Source: an uncultured Paracoccaceae bacterium (GTDB lineage Bacteria > Pseudomonadota > Alphaproteobacteria > Rhodobacterales > Rhodobacteraceae). Taken from it: a DNA stretch of 64,000 bases. This document shows, piece by piece, positions 54,918 through 63,834 of the stretch; the stretch's first letter is position 1; each line of letters starts with the position of its first letter. Where the stretch lies: NCBI GenBank assembly GCA_913060475.1, contig CAJXSD010000008.1:52181-116180 (forward strand), read 5' to 3'. Under the pieces are notes generated by a model. It saw only the letters and a list, made by a program, of their open reading frames with translations. It was not told the DNA's origin and did not search any database. The translations under genes and the position numbers were made by a program.

Positions 54918-55883
54918 ATGTTTATCGTCCCAGAACGATCAATCGCTGAATTGATGACGCGTGCGGATGCGTTTGATGCGGTGGAACAGGTCTTTGCCGC
55001 AATGGCCGCTGGGGATGCCTATAATTTCCCCGTCATCCGCGAAGCGATTGGGCACCAAGATGCGCTTTATGGGTTCAAGGGGGGATTTGACCGCGCCGGT
55101 CTGAACCTTGGGTTAAAGGCGGGTGGATATTGGCCCAATAATTTGGCCCAACGCGGTCTGATCAATCACCAGTCAACCGTGTTTTTATTTGACCCCGACA
55201 CCGGCATGCCCACCGCGATGGTGGGCGGTAATTTGTTAACCGCGCTGCGCACGGCTGCGGCGTCATCGGTGTCGATCAAACATTTGGCATGCCCCGATGC
55301 CAAGGTCTTGGGCATGATCGGCGCGGGCCATCAGGCCACATTTCAACTGCGCGCAGCACTGGAACAGCGCAATTTTGAACGGGTGTTGGGCTGGAATTAC
55401 CATCCCGAAATGTTGCCCAATATCGCCAAAGTCGCCCAAGAGGCCGGCGTCGAGTTTCAAGAGGCCAGCCTTGAGGATATGCGTCAAGCAGATGTCATCA
55501 TTTCAATCACCTCCGCCTTTGCGCCGTCCCTAATGCGCGATCATGTCAGCGCGGGATGCCACATTGCCTGTATGGGCACTGATACCAAGGGCAAACAGGA
55601 ATTGGACCCCGCCATTCTGGCCGATGCCCGCGTGTTTACCGATGAAATCGCCCAGTCCATCACAATCGGCGAGGCACAGCATGCCATCGCATCCGGTTTG
55701 ATCCAAGACAGCGACATCACCGAGGTGGGGGCCGTGATCAATGGCACGCACGCGGGCCGACAATCGGACCACGACATCACCGTTTTTGACGGAACAGGCG
55801 TGGGTTTACAGGATCTGGCCGTCGCCGCCAAAGTTGTCGAGCTGGCCAAAGCGCAGGGCATCGCCATCGAAGTGGATTTTTGA
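54918..55883 (+). CDS. bhcD: Iminosuccinate reductase (ornithine cyclodeaminase family)
   Basis: A 321-residue NAD(P)-binding protein: GLKAGGYWPNN, GGNLLTALRTAAASSVSIK, Rossmann VLGMIGAGHQATFQLRAAL and MGTDTKGKQE. In the pathway it reduces iminosuccinate to L-aspartate with NADH. AGGAGG precedes ATG 54918. It is a paralogue of the EutC-type gene. An intrinsic terminator follows. Confidence 0.9.
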   Translation: MFIVPERSIAELMTRADAFDAVEQVFAAMAAGDAYNFPVIREAIGHQDALYGFKGGFDRAGLNLGLKAGGYWPNNLAQRGLINHQSTVFLFDPDTGMPTAMVGGNLLTALRTAAASSVSIKHLACPDAKVLGMIGAGHQATFQLRAALEQRNFERVLGWNYHPEMLPNIAKVAQEAGVEFQEASLEDMRQADVIISITSAFAPSLMRDHVSAGCHIACMGTDTKGKQELDPAILADARVFTDEIAQSITIGEAQHAIASGLIQDSDITEVGAVINGTHAGRQSDHDITVFDGTGVGLQDLAVAAKVVELAKAQGIAIEVDF

Positions 55884-55898
55884 TCCCATTCCTGTTCC

Positions 55899-55941
55899 AA
55901 AAAACAGGGCGCCACGAATTATCGGGCGCCCTGTTTTTTTT
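55899..55941. terminator. Bidirectional intrinsic terminator after bhcD
   Basis: AAAAAACAGGGCGCC (55899-55913) pairs with GGCGCCCTGTTTTTT (55925-55939), giving a GC stem with T-runs on both strands. It separates bhcABCD from the convergent panE-like gene. Confidence 0.92.
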
Positions 55942-55959
55942 GCAATTATGATTGGTGCG

Positions 55960-56937
55960 CTAGGAATAAAGTCCCGCAGTGCGCGCCCGCAAACGCAACA
56001 GCGCCAGAACCGTATCAATCGTTGGTGTCGCAATCCCCGTGACACGGCCCAATTCCTGCACCGACGTGACCAAGGCATCAATTTCCATGGGACGCCCTTG
56101 GTCCAAGTCCTGCAACATAGACGTCCGATGCGCCCCCACGGCAGCCCCGCCAGCAATGCGGCGATCTACGTCAATGGGGAATTTCACACCCAAGGCCTCG
56201 GCGATGTGTTGCGCCTCGATCATCATATTGCGGGCGACTTGTCGTGTGCCGTCATCGGTGCATAACACATCCAACGTGGCATGTGTCAGTGCCGAAATCG
56301 GATTGAACGACAGGTTCCCCCACAGTTTAACCCAGATTTCATCGCGCAATTTCGGACGCACCGGCGCCTTTAACCCCGCCTGCGATAACGCCTGCGACAG
56401 GGCGACAGCGCGGTCGGATTTCGATCCATCCGGTTCGCCCAGTGAAAACCGGTTGCCTTCGATGTGTTTTATGACACCGGGTTCGACCACCTCGGCTGCG
56501 GGATAGACAACACAGCCCAGAACGCGATCCGGCCCAAATCCGTCCCATTGGGCGTTATCGGGATCAACAGATGCCAACCGCGTACCATCCAGATCGCCCC
56601 CCAATTTATGAAAATACCACCACGGCACCCCATTCACGCCGGACACAATCGTGGTGTGATCCCCGATCAAGGGGGCCATTTTCGACACAACCGGCGGTAC
56701 GGAATGCGCCTTGAGCGTGACGATAATATAATCTTGCACCCCCAAATCCGCTGGGTTGTCCGATGCTGTGACAGGGACGTTGGTTGTCTGATCCTCTTCG
56801 ATCAGGGTCAGGCCATTTTTCTGCATCGCGGCCAGATGGGGGCCACGGGCCACCAAACTGACATCTGCACCTGCTTGGGACAGTTTGACGCCCATATAGC
56901 CGCCGATGGCCCCTGCCCCAAAAATACATATTTTCAT
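55960..56937 (-). CDS. 2-dehydropantoate 2-reductase-like dehydrogenase
   Basis: A 325-residue ketopantoate-reductase-family protein: ICIFGAGAIGGYMGVKLSQA, KAHSVPPVV, the SGVNGVPWW insert and the substrate-side WVKLWGNLSFNPISAL. The family includes PanE and many 2-oxoacid/hydroxyacid enzymes. As the last gene of a tctCBA/acyl-CoA ligase operon it is more likely catabolic than pantothenate-forming; that is inference. Confidence 0.8.
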   Translation of the reverse strand: MKICIFGAGAIGGYMGVKLSQAGADVSLVARGPHLAAMQKNGLTLIEEDQTTNVPVTASDNPADLGVQDYIIVTLKAHSVPPVVSKMAPLIGDHTTIVSGVNGVPWWYFHKLGGDLDGTRLASVDPDNAQWDGFGPDRVLGCVVYPAAEVVEPGVIKHIEGNRFSLGEPDGSKSDRAVALSQALSQAGLKAPVRPKLRDEIWVKLWGNLSFNPISALTHATLDVLCTDDGTRQVARNMMIEAQHIAEALGVKFPIDVDRRIAGGAAVGAHRTSMLQDLDQGRPMEIDALVTSVQELGRVTGIATPTIDTVLALLRLRARTAGLYS

Positions 56938-56949
56938 TGCGTCCCACTC

Positions 56950-58467
56950 CTACGCTGGTGTCACCAGACCCAGTTTTTCGGCCATACCGATACGCTGCAT
57001 TTTGCCCGTCGCCCCTTTGGGAATTTCGTCCATGATCACGACTTTGCGGGGCACTTTGAAATCGGCCATCCGCTGGGCGGCGAAATCGCGGATATCCTGT
57101 TCCTGTGCGGTTTGACCATCGCGCAACACAACGGCGGCGGCCACCTCTTCGCCCAACTTCGGGTGAGGCAAAGCAAAGGTGACCACCTGTTGAATCGCCG
57201 GATGATCCATCAGTACGCCATCCACCTCAAGCGGTGAAATTTTTTCGCCACCGCGGTTGATGATTTCTTTCAGCCGGCCGGTCAATTCCAAATATCCGTC
57301 TGCGTCAAACGCACCCTGATCGCCGGTGCGGAACCAGCGTTCGCCGTTGTAATCAAAGAAATTTTTCGCGTTTGCCTCTGGGTTGCTTTCATATCCGGGG
57401 GTGACGTTCGGACCTGAAATGACCACTTCGCCCGTACCGTCGATTAGATTATTTTCAACCTCATGCGCGATGGCGACCTTGGGACCTGCGGCCTTGCCGA
57501 CCGATCCCGGTTTTTGGCGATCCAGCGGGTTACAGCACATCTGATGCGCCGCCTCGGTCATACCATAGGCTTCGATCACGGGGGCGTTGAATGTTTTGTT
57601 CAATGCCTCCATCACCTGTGCAGGCAATGATGCCGAGGATGAGCGTAAGAACCGCAATGGAATATCGGCGATCACATCGGCATTGCGCGTCGCACGCGAC
57701 AAAATCGCCTGATGCATGGTGGGAACGGCCGTGTACCATGTGGGGCGTGCCTGCGTCATCATGGTAAAGAAATTCATCGCATTGAACCCTTCGGTACAAT
57801 AAATGGATCCGCCTGCAGCAAATGTGGCGGCCACCGCTGCGACCAGACCATGAATGTGGAACAACGGCATCACGTTTAGGCAGCGATCATCAGCGGTTAG
57901 GGCCAGCGATTGCGCAATGTTTTGCGCCGATGCAGCGACATTTGATTGCAACAATGGCACAATTTTGGGCCGCGATGTGGTGCCCGACGTATGCAGGATC
58001 AGCGCCACATCCTGCGCGTTGGGCTGTGTGTCCGCGGCGGGATTGGCCGCAGGACCATGCAGCGAAAATTCGCCCGCGCGAGATTTGGCAACCAAACGCA
58101 CAATCATCAACCCCAGTTTTTGGGCAGCTGCAAGCGCAGGGCCATCATAGGTATCGGGCAAAATAATTGCTTTGGCGTTCAAATCCTCAAGATAGAATGC
58201 AAATTCATCCTCGCGGTAATTGGGGTTCAATGGCGCGGTGGTCGCTGCCTGCGCCACACAGACAAAGGCCGAGGCCATGTCCGACCCGTTGGGCAGCACG
58301 ATTGCCACGCGATCTTTGGCCGAAATACCAAAACTGCGCAGGCTGGTGCGTGCATCAACCGCCTGTTGGCGCAATCCGGCATAGCTAAGCCATTCGCGCC
58401 CCGGCGCCCCCAAGGCAGGGGCCGCATCTGGATGTTGGGCGATCAGATCTGATAATGTCGTTTTCAT
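56950..58467 (-). CDS. Acyl-CoA synthetase (AMP-forming), Pcs60/oxalyl-CoA-ligase-like
   Basis: A 505-residue ANL-superfamily ligase: HTSGTTSRPKIVPLLQ (P-loop), SSSASLPAQVMEALN, VIEAYGMTEAAHQM, GERWFRTGDQG, RLKEIINRGGEKISP and the C-terminal IPKGATGKMQR (catalytic lysine). The YGMTEAAHQM region resembles the Pcs60/AAE3 group, whose known members act on oxalate or short acids. The substrate is probably the acid imported by the adjacent TctCBA system. Confidence 0.85.
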   Translation of the reverse strand: MKTTLSDLIAQHPDAAPALGAPGREWLSYAGLRQQAVDARTSLRSFGISAKDRVAIVLPNGSDMASAFVCVAQAATTAPLNPNYREDEFAFYLEDLNAKAIILPDTYDGPALAAAQKLGLMIVRLVAKSRAGEFSLHGPAANPAADTQPNAQDVALILHTSGTTSRPKIVPLLQSNVAASAQNIAQSLALTADDRCLNVMPLFHIHGLVAAVAATFAAGGSIYCTEGFNAMNFFTMMTQARPTWYTAVPTMHQAILSRATRNADVIADIPLRFLRSSSASLPAQVMEALNKTFNAPVIEAYGMTEAAHQMCCNPLDRQKPGSVGKAAGPKVAIAHEVENNLIDGTGEVVISGPNVTPGYESNPEANAKNFFDYNGERWFRTGDQGAFDADGYLELTGRLKEIINRGGEKISPLEVDGVLMDHPAIQQVVTFALPHPKLGEEVAAAVVLRDGQTAQEQDIRDFAAQRMADFKVPRKVVIMDEIPKGATGKMQRIGMAEKLGLVTPA

Positions 58468-58479
58468 GGGATAGGCTCC

Positions 58480-60024
58480 TTAAGAACTTTTGTTCAGCTT
58501 TGGCCGCTTGCTGGGCACATGCAGACGGTGTTTCGTTTTGGACAACAGTTTCGAAATGACAGGCATTGCAAAAAATATGGCCGAGAGGATGATAAAGGTC
58601 GCAGACAGGGGCCGTTCAAGGAACACCAAAATATTGCCCTGATCCGCGATTAAACTTTGGCGGAAACTCTTTTCCATCAGGGGGCCGAGCACCAGCGCCA
58701 GAACCAGCGGAGCCAAGGGGTATTCAGCCTTGCGCAGCACATACCCCCCCACCCCAAAGGCAAAGATCAACCACACATCATGCATTTTTTGCGATGGGGC
58801 GAACCCACCGACAATGCACAATACAACAACCAAGGCGCACAGAACCGTAAATGGCATCCGCAGCGCCCAGACAAACACCGGGATCAGCGCGATGTTCACG
58901 ATCACAGCCGCAAAATTTGCCGTATAGAGCGAAGAAATCAGCCCCCAGACAAAATCAGGCTGTTCGATAAACAACATCGGACCTGGGACCAGCCCCCACA
59001 TCACCATGCCGCCCAGCAACAGTGCGGTTGTGGGTGATCCCGGAATGCCCAGCGTCAACATGGGCAGCAAACTGCCTGTGGATGCGGCGTTATTGGCGGT
59101 TTCCGGGGCGGCGACGCCTTCGATATTGCCTTTGCCAAAGGATGACCCATTTTTGGACATTTGCTTGGCCAATCCATAGGACATCAACGCCGCCGGCGTG
59201 GCCCCAGCGGCGGGCAGCATACCGACAAAAAATCCCAAAAATGATCCAAAGGACATGGTTTTCCACAGCTGGTTCATCCGTTTCAATCCAGCCCAAAGTT
59301 CGCGCAAGGTGATTTTCGCAGGCGTCACCGAGGGCGCCGTTTTCGAGGTTTCAATCGTATATAAAATTTCGCCCAAACCATAGGTCCCGATGGCCAGCAC
59401 CAAAAACGAAATCCCTGAATAAAACCCGGGCAAATCGCCAAAAATCAACCGCGGTTGCCCCGAGATCAGATCCAACCCGACCGTGGATAACACCAGGCCC
59501 AGACAAATCATCATAATGGTTTTCAAAACATCGTCACCCCCCAACCCCACAAAGGTGGTAAAGGCAAGCAGCACCAACGCAAATTCCTCGGCCGGACCAA
59601 AGCTAAGGGCCACATCCGCCAGAGGCGCCGCAAAAACAGTAAACAGCAGAACCGAAATTGTGCCCCCGACAAAGGATGCGACCGCCGCGGCGATCAGGGC
59701 CAATCCTGCTTGCCCCTGCTGCGCCATGGGCCGCCCGTCAAAGGTTGTGGCCACCGCTGTGGATGCCCCGGGGATGCCCAACAGGATCGACGACACAGCC
59801 CCGCCATACATTGCGCCGTAATAAATAGCAGCCAGCAAAATAATGGCCGAGGTCGGTGGCACAATAAAGGTCAGCGGCAAAACAATCGCGACACCATTGA
59901 CCGACCCCAGTCCGGGCATTGCCCCGATAAACAGACCTGCGGTGACACCCAGTATAACAATAAACAGATTAAGCGGCGACAAAGACGTGGCAAAGCCATC
60001 CGCCAAAAGCGATAGAAGTTCCAT
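58480..60024 (-). CDS. tctA: Tripartite tricarboxylate transporter, large subunit TctA
   Basis: 514 residues, about 12 helices. GLFIGAMPGLGSVNGVAIVL near residue 30 and GMLPAAGATPAALMSYGLAK in the second half are the two TctA repeats with their PG motifs. It forms the transport path with TctB and the periplasmic TctC. Confidence 0.93.
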   Translation of the reverse strand: MELLSLLADGFATSLSPLNLFIVILGVTAGLFIGAMPGLGSVNGVAIVLPLTFIVPPTSAIILLAAIYYGAMYGGAVSSILLGIPGASTAVATTFDGRPMAQQGQAGLALIAAAVASFVGGTISVLLFTVFAAPLADVALSFGPAEEFALVLLAFTTFVGLGGDDVLKTIMMICLGLVLSTVGLDLISGQPRLIFGDLPGFYSGISFLVLAIGTYGLGEILYTIETSKTAPSVTPAKITLRELWAGLKRMNQLWKTMSFGSFLGFFVGMLPAAGATPAALMSYGLAKQMSKNGSSFGKGNIEGVAAPETANNAASTGSLLPMLTLGIPGSPTTALLLGGMVMWGLVPGPMLFIEQPDFVWGLISSLYTANFAAVIVNIALIPVFVWALRMPFTVLCALVVVLCIVGGFAPSQKMHDVWLIFAFGVGGYVLRKAEYPLAPLVLALVLGPLMEKSFRQSLIADQGNILVFLERPLSATFIILSAIFFAMPVISKLLSKTKHRLHVPSKRPKLNKSS

Positions 60025-60042
60025 TGAGAGACCTCGGAATTT

Positions 60043-60534
60043 TTAGAAAAATAGTGCGTAAAGCGGGACAAAAAGCGGTTCTGTCACGCCCTTGGGCAAC
60101 AAAATCTTGAGCGTGACCTCAAAGAAAAAGAAAATCCCAATCGGTGTTAAAACGGACAGTAACCCCGACAAAACCCAACTGTGTTTTCCATAGAGTTTCG
60201 TGTACCAAAACAAAAACGCCGGCAGCGCCAGATAGGCCCCGATCACCGGGATCAACGCAATTGTCAGACCGATCGCGACGATCACCGAAATCAGTGGTTT
60301 GATCATGGTTTGGTCGAATTCCACTATTAGGCTGGCGTCGCTATCTGTGGGACGCAACAGGACACCGATCCCACAAATCAGAATGATAACGGTTCCCCAA
60401 AACGGAAATGATCCCCCACCGGGACCGCCCGTTTGACCATTCCAGCCGATTGGCAATAAAATGGCATGGCTCATAATATACAGCGCAAGCGCGACCAAAC
60501 CGCCTGCTACGATGCGATCAAAATTCATTGTCAT
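60043..60534 (-). CDS. tctB: Tripartite tricarboxylate transporter, small subunit TctB
   Basis: 163 residues with four helices, e.g. VAGGLVALALYIMSHAILLP and ISVIVAIGLTIALIPVIGAYLA. Poorly conserved family; the call rests on topology and place between tctC and tctA. It is 52 bases after tctC and 18 before tctA. Confidence 0.85.
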   Translation of the reverse strand: MTMNFDRIVAGGLVALALYIMSHAILLPIGWNGQTGGPGGGSFPFWGTVIILICGIGVLLRPTDSDASLIVEFDQTMIKPLISVIVAIGLTIALIPVIGAYLALPAFLFWYTKLYGKHSWVLSGLLSVLTPIGIFFFFEVTLKILLPKGVTEPLFVPLYALFF

Positions 60535-60586
60535 ACCCTGTTGGAAATTGGTCCGGCACTGGGGCCGGACCGTTTATTGGATTGAT

Positions 60587-61558
60587 CTATTCGATGGCTG
60601 CCAGAATGGTTCCATGCTTGGATCGTTCCTCTAGGAAATAATCTTGCAAATCATTGCCTGTTAATACATCGGCAACCAACGCTTTGCTGGCGGCATAGTC
60701 CTGCCATTCATCCGTCTGACTTAGCTTGACCAACATATCGGTGTAATATTCGACCGCCTCGGCGGGCATGCCCTTGGGCGCCACGAATGACCGCTGCATC
60801 CAGTAAACAATGTCATGACCCAATTCGCGCGCGGTTGGCACATCTGGGAAAATATCCAGCCGTTCAGGGGTAAAGGCGACGATGGGGCGCACTTTGCCCG
60901 CTTGCCAGAACCCCATTTGTTCGGCGGGGTTGTTCACGGTCGCATCAATGTGGTTGCCCACCAGGTTTTTCGCAACGGTTCCGCCCCCTTTGAATGGGAC
61001 ATAGGTGTGGCGAATACCGAATTCTTTTTCCAACATCGCAGTGACCAGGCTATCCTCTTGGCCGGTACCCGTGCCACCCATTTTCCAACTGCCACCTGCA
61101 GCCTGCACAGCTGCCACATAATCGTCCAAGGTCTGAATATCGCTGTCGGCATTGACCCAAAGAACGAATGTGTCCATCGCCATGCGGGCCAGTGGTGTGA
61201 ATTCTTCGATATCAACACCGATATCCGTACGCAGGGGTGTGGTATAGTAGGAATTCAGCGTTGCCATAATGACATGTGCGTCGCCCTCTTTGTCCTTTAG
61301 GTATCGCAATGCCTCGGCCCCTGAACCGCCACCTTTGTTGACGGGCAGCATGGGCATGTTGGATAGGTTTTCTTTCTGAATGATCGATTGGAACAGACGC
61401 GCTATGCGATCAGCACCGCCGCCTTGACCGGCCATAATGACCAGTTCAACGGGTTTTTGTGGTTTCCAATCTGCGGCCAGACTGTGACCTGCGCTGACCA
61501 GAACGGCCAATGACGAAACGGCGGCTAATGTAAAACGACGTGTAACTTTGTTAATCAT
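60587..61558 (-). CDS. tctC: Tripartite tricarboxylate transporter, periplasmic binding protein TctC
   Basis: A 323-residue periplasmic protein: basic N-terminus with TRRFTLAAVSSLAVLVSAG as signal peptide, KPVELVIMAGQGGGADRIAR and VNKGGGSGAEALRYL. The ATG at 61558 follows GGAGGAAA. First gene of the transporter operon, divergent from the ScfR/RamB-type regulator. Confidence 0.92.
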   Translation of the reverse strand: MINKVTRRFTLAAVSSLAVLVSAGHSLAADWKPQKPVELVIMAGQGGGADRIARLFQSIIQKENLSNMPMLPVNKGGGSGAEALRYLKDKEGDAHVIMATLNSYYTTPLRTDIGVDIEEFTPLARMAMDTFVLWVNADSDIQTLDDYVAAVQAAGGSWKMGGTGTGQEDSLVTAMLEKEFGIRHTYVPFKGGGTVAKNLVGNHIDATVNNPAEQMGFWQAGKVRPIVAFTPERLDIFPDVPTARELGHDIVYWMQRSFVAPKGMPAEAVEYYTDMLVKLSQTDEWQDYAASKALVADVLTGNDLQDYFLEERSKHGTILAAIE

Positions 61559-61723
61559 ATTAATATTTCCTCCATTGTACTGGATTTGAACCGCCCTCCC
61601 TCGACCGTACAAATTCGCCAGAATGGAATGAATGAACAATTTAGCCCCAAATAACGCAAGAATATTAGTGTTGCTAAGTTTATTTCTATTGCAACAAAAT
61701 AGCATTTATGTAAATTTGTTAAT

Positions 61724-63115
61724 ATGGAAAAGATATTTGTTGGACCGAAACTGCGGCAGCTTAGACATCTGCATAATCAAACCCAAGCGGACCTTGCCAA
61801 ACGGATCGGGGTCAGCGCGGCCTATGTTAATCTGCTGGAAAACAATCAACGCAGCCTAACGGTTAAGGTGTTGATAGCATTGACAGATATCTATGGCATC
61901 CAGGCCCATGATCTGGCCAAAACACCCGAGGCTGACGACTTAGCGTCCCTGCGATTGATGGTGCGCGACCCGATGTTCACCAACACCGAACCCGATTTGA
62001 CGCAACTGCGCGGCGCGATGACCCATGCCCCACAATTCGTCGAACGGTTCAAACATCTTTACCAAGATTATCAGCGGCTTGCCGAATATTTACAAACCAA
62101 TTTACCCGATGACGGCACCGCAGCCGATCAGTCCAAGGGCGAAATGGGCATTTACGATTTTTTCAAACGCAATCGAAACCATTTTCCCCGACTGGAAACA
62201 ATCGCCCAATCCATTCGCGACAGAATCAATGCACCACAGGATGAATTATATACGGGGCTAAAATCCTATCTGCATGACAGCCATGGTGTGAAAACCGTGC
62301 TGATGAAATTATCTGCGCAAAATCATACCTTGATGAATTTCGACCAAGATGCGCAAACTGTCTATCTGTCCGAAGGTCTGGATGCACCGAACCGCATTTT
62401 TCAACTGGCCTATATCACCGCCCAGATCGAGGCGACCCAAGATTTGCTGGCCTATGACATCAAACAACCCGACACCAAAGAGCGCCTGACCAATGAGCTG
62501 TTAAATTACATCACAGCCGCAGTTTTGATGCCCTATGATGACATTTGGGATCTGGCCCAGAAAAGCCGTTATGATATTGATCGGATCGCCGCAGCCTTTG
62601 GCGTGACGTTTGAACAAACGGCACATCGCCTGACAACACTTCAGGCCAGTGGGAAACAGGGGATCCCGTTTTTCTTTATCCGACTGGATCGGGCAGGCAA
62701 TGTTACCAAACGGATCAACCCAATGAATGCGGCGCTGGCCGATTTAGGCGGACGTTGCGCAGTGTGGAACATCCACAGCGCCTATCAAAATCCCGATGTC
62801 GTCACCACGCAAATGGTCGAATTGGCCGATGGCACACGCTACGCCACATTGGCACGCACCACACATAGGTCGGTATATTCCCGCAAAACCCAGGACCGGC
62901 GGATGATTGTTGTCTTGGGCTGCGATATAAATTTCGCCAAGGACATCACGTATTTTGGCCTAAGCCAGGGCGATGCCCTGCCCCAAACCACGCCCATCGG
63001 GCTTAGCTGTCAGACCTGCGCGTTACAGGGCTGCACACAGCGCGCGCACCACCCTGTGCATGTGCGTTTGAATTTCGACCCCCATCGCCGTGGCGCGACG
63101 CGCTACGAAAACTGA
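61724..63115 (+). CDS. ScfR/RamB-type transcriptional regulator (XRE HTH plus metal-site-like domain)
   Basis: 463 residues. N-terminal XRE-type HTH (QADLAKRIGVSAAYVNLLEN, 17-42), then a middle region, an IrrE/ImmA-like (DUF955) domain and a C-terminal DUF2083-type part with four cysteines (GLSCQTCALQGCTQR). The set is that of short-chain-acyl regulators such as RamB and ScfR. The catalytic HExxH of ImmA peptidases is not visible, so no protease activity is claimed. The ATG has no Shine-Dalgarno, suggesting a leaderless or weakly translated mRNA. It faces tctC across 165 AT-rich bases and probably controls that operon. Confidence 0.87.
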   Translation: MEKIFVGPKLRQLRHLHNQTQADLAKRIGVSAAYVNLLENNQRSLTVKVLIALTDIYGIQAHDLAKTPEADDLASLRLMVRDPMFTNTEPDLTQLRGAMTHAPQFVERFKHLYQDYQRLAEYLQTNLPDDGTAADQSKGEMGIYDFFKRNRNHFPRLETIAQSIRDRINAPQDELYTGLKSYLHDSHGVKTVLMKLSAQNHTLMNFDQDAQTVYLSEGLDAPNRIFQLAYITAQIEATQDLLAYDIKQPDTKERLTNELLNYITAAVLMPYDDIWDLAQKSRYDIDRIAAAFGVTFEQTAHRLTTLQASGKQGIPFFFIRLDRAGNVTKRINPMNAALADLGGRCAVWNIHSAYQNPDVVTTQMVELADGTRYATLARTTHRSVYSRKTQDRRMIVVLGCDINFAKDITYFGLSQGDALPQTTPIGLSCQTCALQGCTQRAHHPVHVRLNFDPHRRGATRYEN

Positions 63116-63135
63116 TGGATCGCGGATATTTCCGA

Positions 63136-63834
63136 TCACCCATCTTGGCGCATTAACAGCATCAATGCCGCAAGAATGGGAACCACACCCATCAGGGTTG
63201 CAAAACTGGGCACATTCCGTCCCAAGGCTGGTTCTAATAATATAACCCAGAACGGGGTCAGATAGGTATAGGCCATGACCTTGGTCGGGGTTAACCGTTG
63301 TGCGGCATAGGTCAGCAACCACATCGAAAAAATTCCAGCAAAAATTGCCAAATACCCCAAAACAATCCAGACCCGGGGCGGCAACTGCGCCCAGGGTGTG
63401 GCCCAGATCTGTGACGCATATATAACCGATAACGACACAGCCCCACCCAGCATTACCGCGAATGTAACCGCATAAACCGGTTCGCCACGTGTTAATCGCG
63501 GAACCAGCACCGCGTAAAACGAATAGGCCACGACACCGATGAAAAAGATCACATCACCTTGGTTCAAGTGCAATCGCACCAGCCGATCCAACGATCCCCC
63601 GAACACAATCCAAAGTGCGCCCAGCGCCCCCAACCCAAGTGCCAGCCAAACGGCTGCGGAACCGGATTTTTTCATCATCCCCCACGACAATACCGCCGAC
63701 ACAAGCGGCAATAACGTAAACAGCGCCCCGGTTGAAACCGCCGAAGTCGTTTCCAACGCATAAAACATCAAAACAAAGAACGCCGCATAAGAGGCAATCA
63801 GCGGCACATAACGCGCCGGTGCGCGCACATGCAC
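63136..63834 (-). CDS. EamA-family permease, N-terminally truncated
   Basis: 232 residues from a GTG at 63834. It begins at what is normally the third helix (YVPLIASYAAFFVLMFYALE); the first two helices, some 60-70 residues, are missing and the minus-strand frame upstream gives no hydrophobic segment. The rest is normal (GALFTLLPLVSAVLSWGMM; KVMAYTYLTPFWVILLEPAL). The minus-strand frame upstream is open but reads a charged, Cys/His-containing sequence. Truncation by rearrangement or by an assembly join are both possible. Confidence 0.75.
   Translation of the reverse strand: MHVRAPARYVPLIASYAAFFVLMFYALETTSAVSTGALFTLLPLVSAVLSWGMMKKSGSAAVWLALGLGALGALWIVFGGSLDRLVRLHLNQGDVIFFIGVVAYSFYAVLVPRLTRGEPVYAVTFAVMLGGAVSLSVIYASQIWATPWAQLPPRVWIVLGYLAIFAGIFSMWLLTYAAQRLTPTKVMAYTYLTPFWVILLEPALGRNVPSFATLMGVVPILAALMLLMRQDG

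Noticed and set aside
61724..63115. ImmA/IrrE metallopeptidase activity of the ScfR-like regulator
   Set aside because: No HExxH motif is visible in the middle domain.
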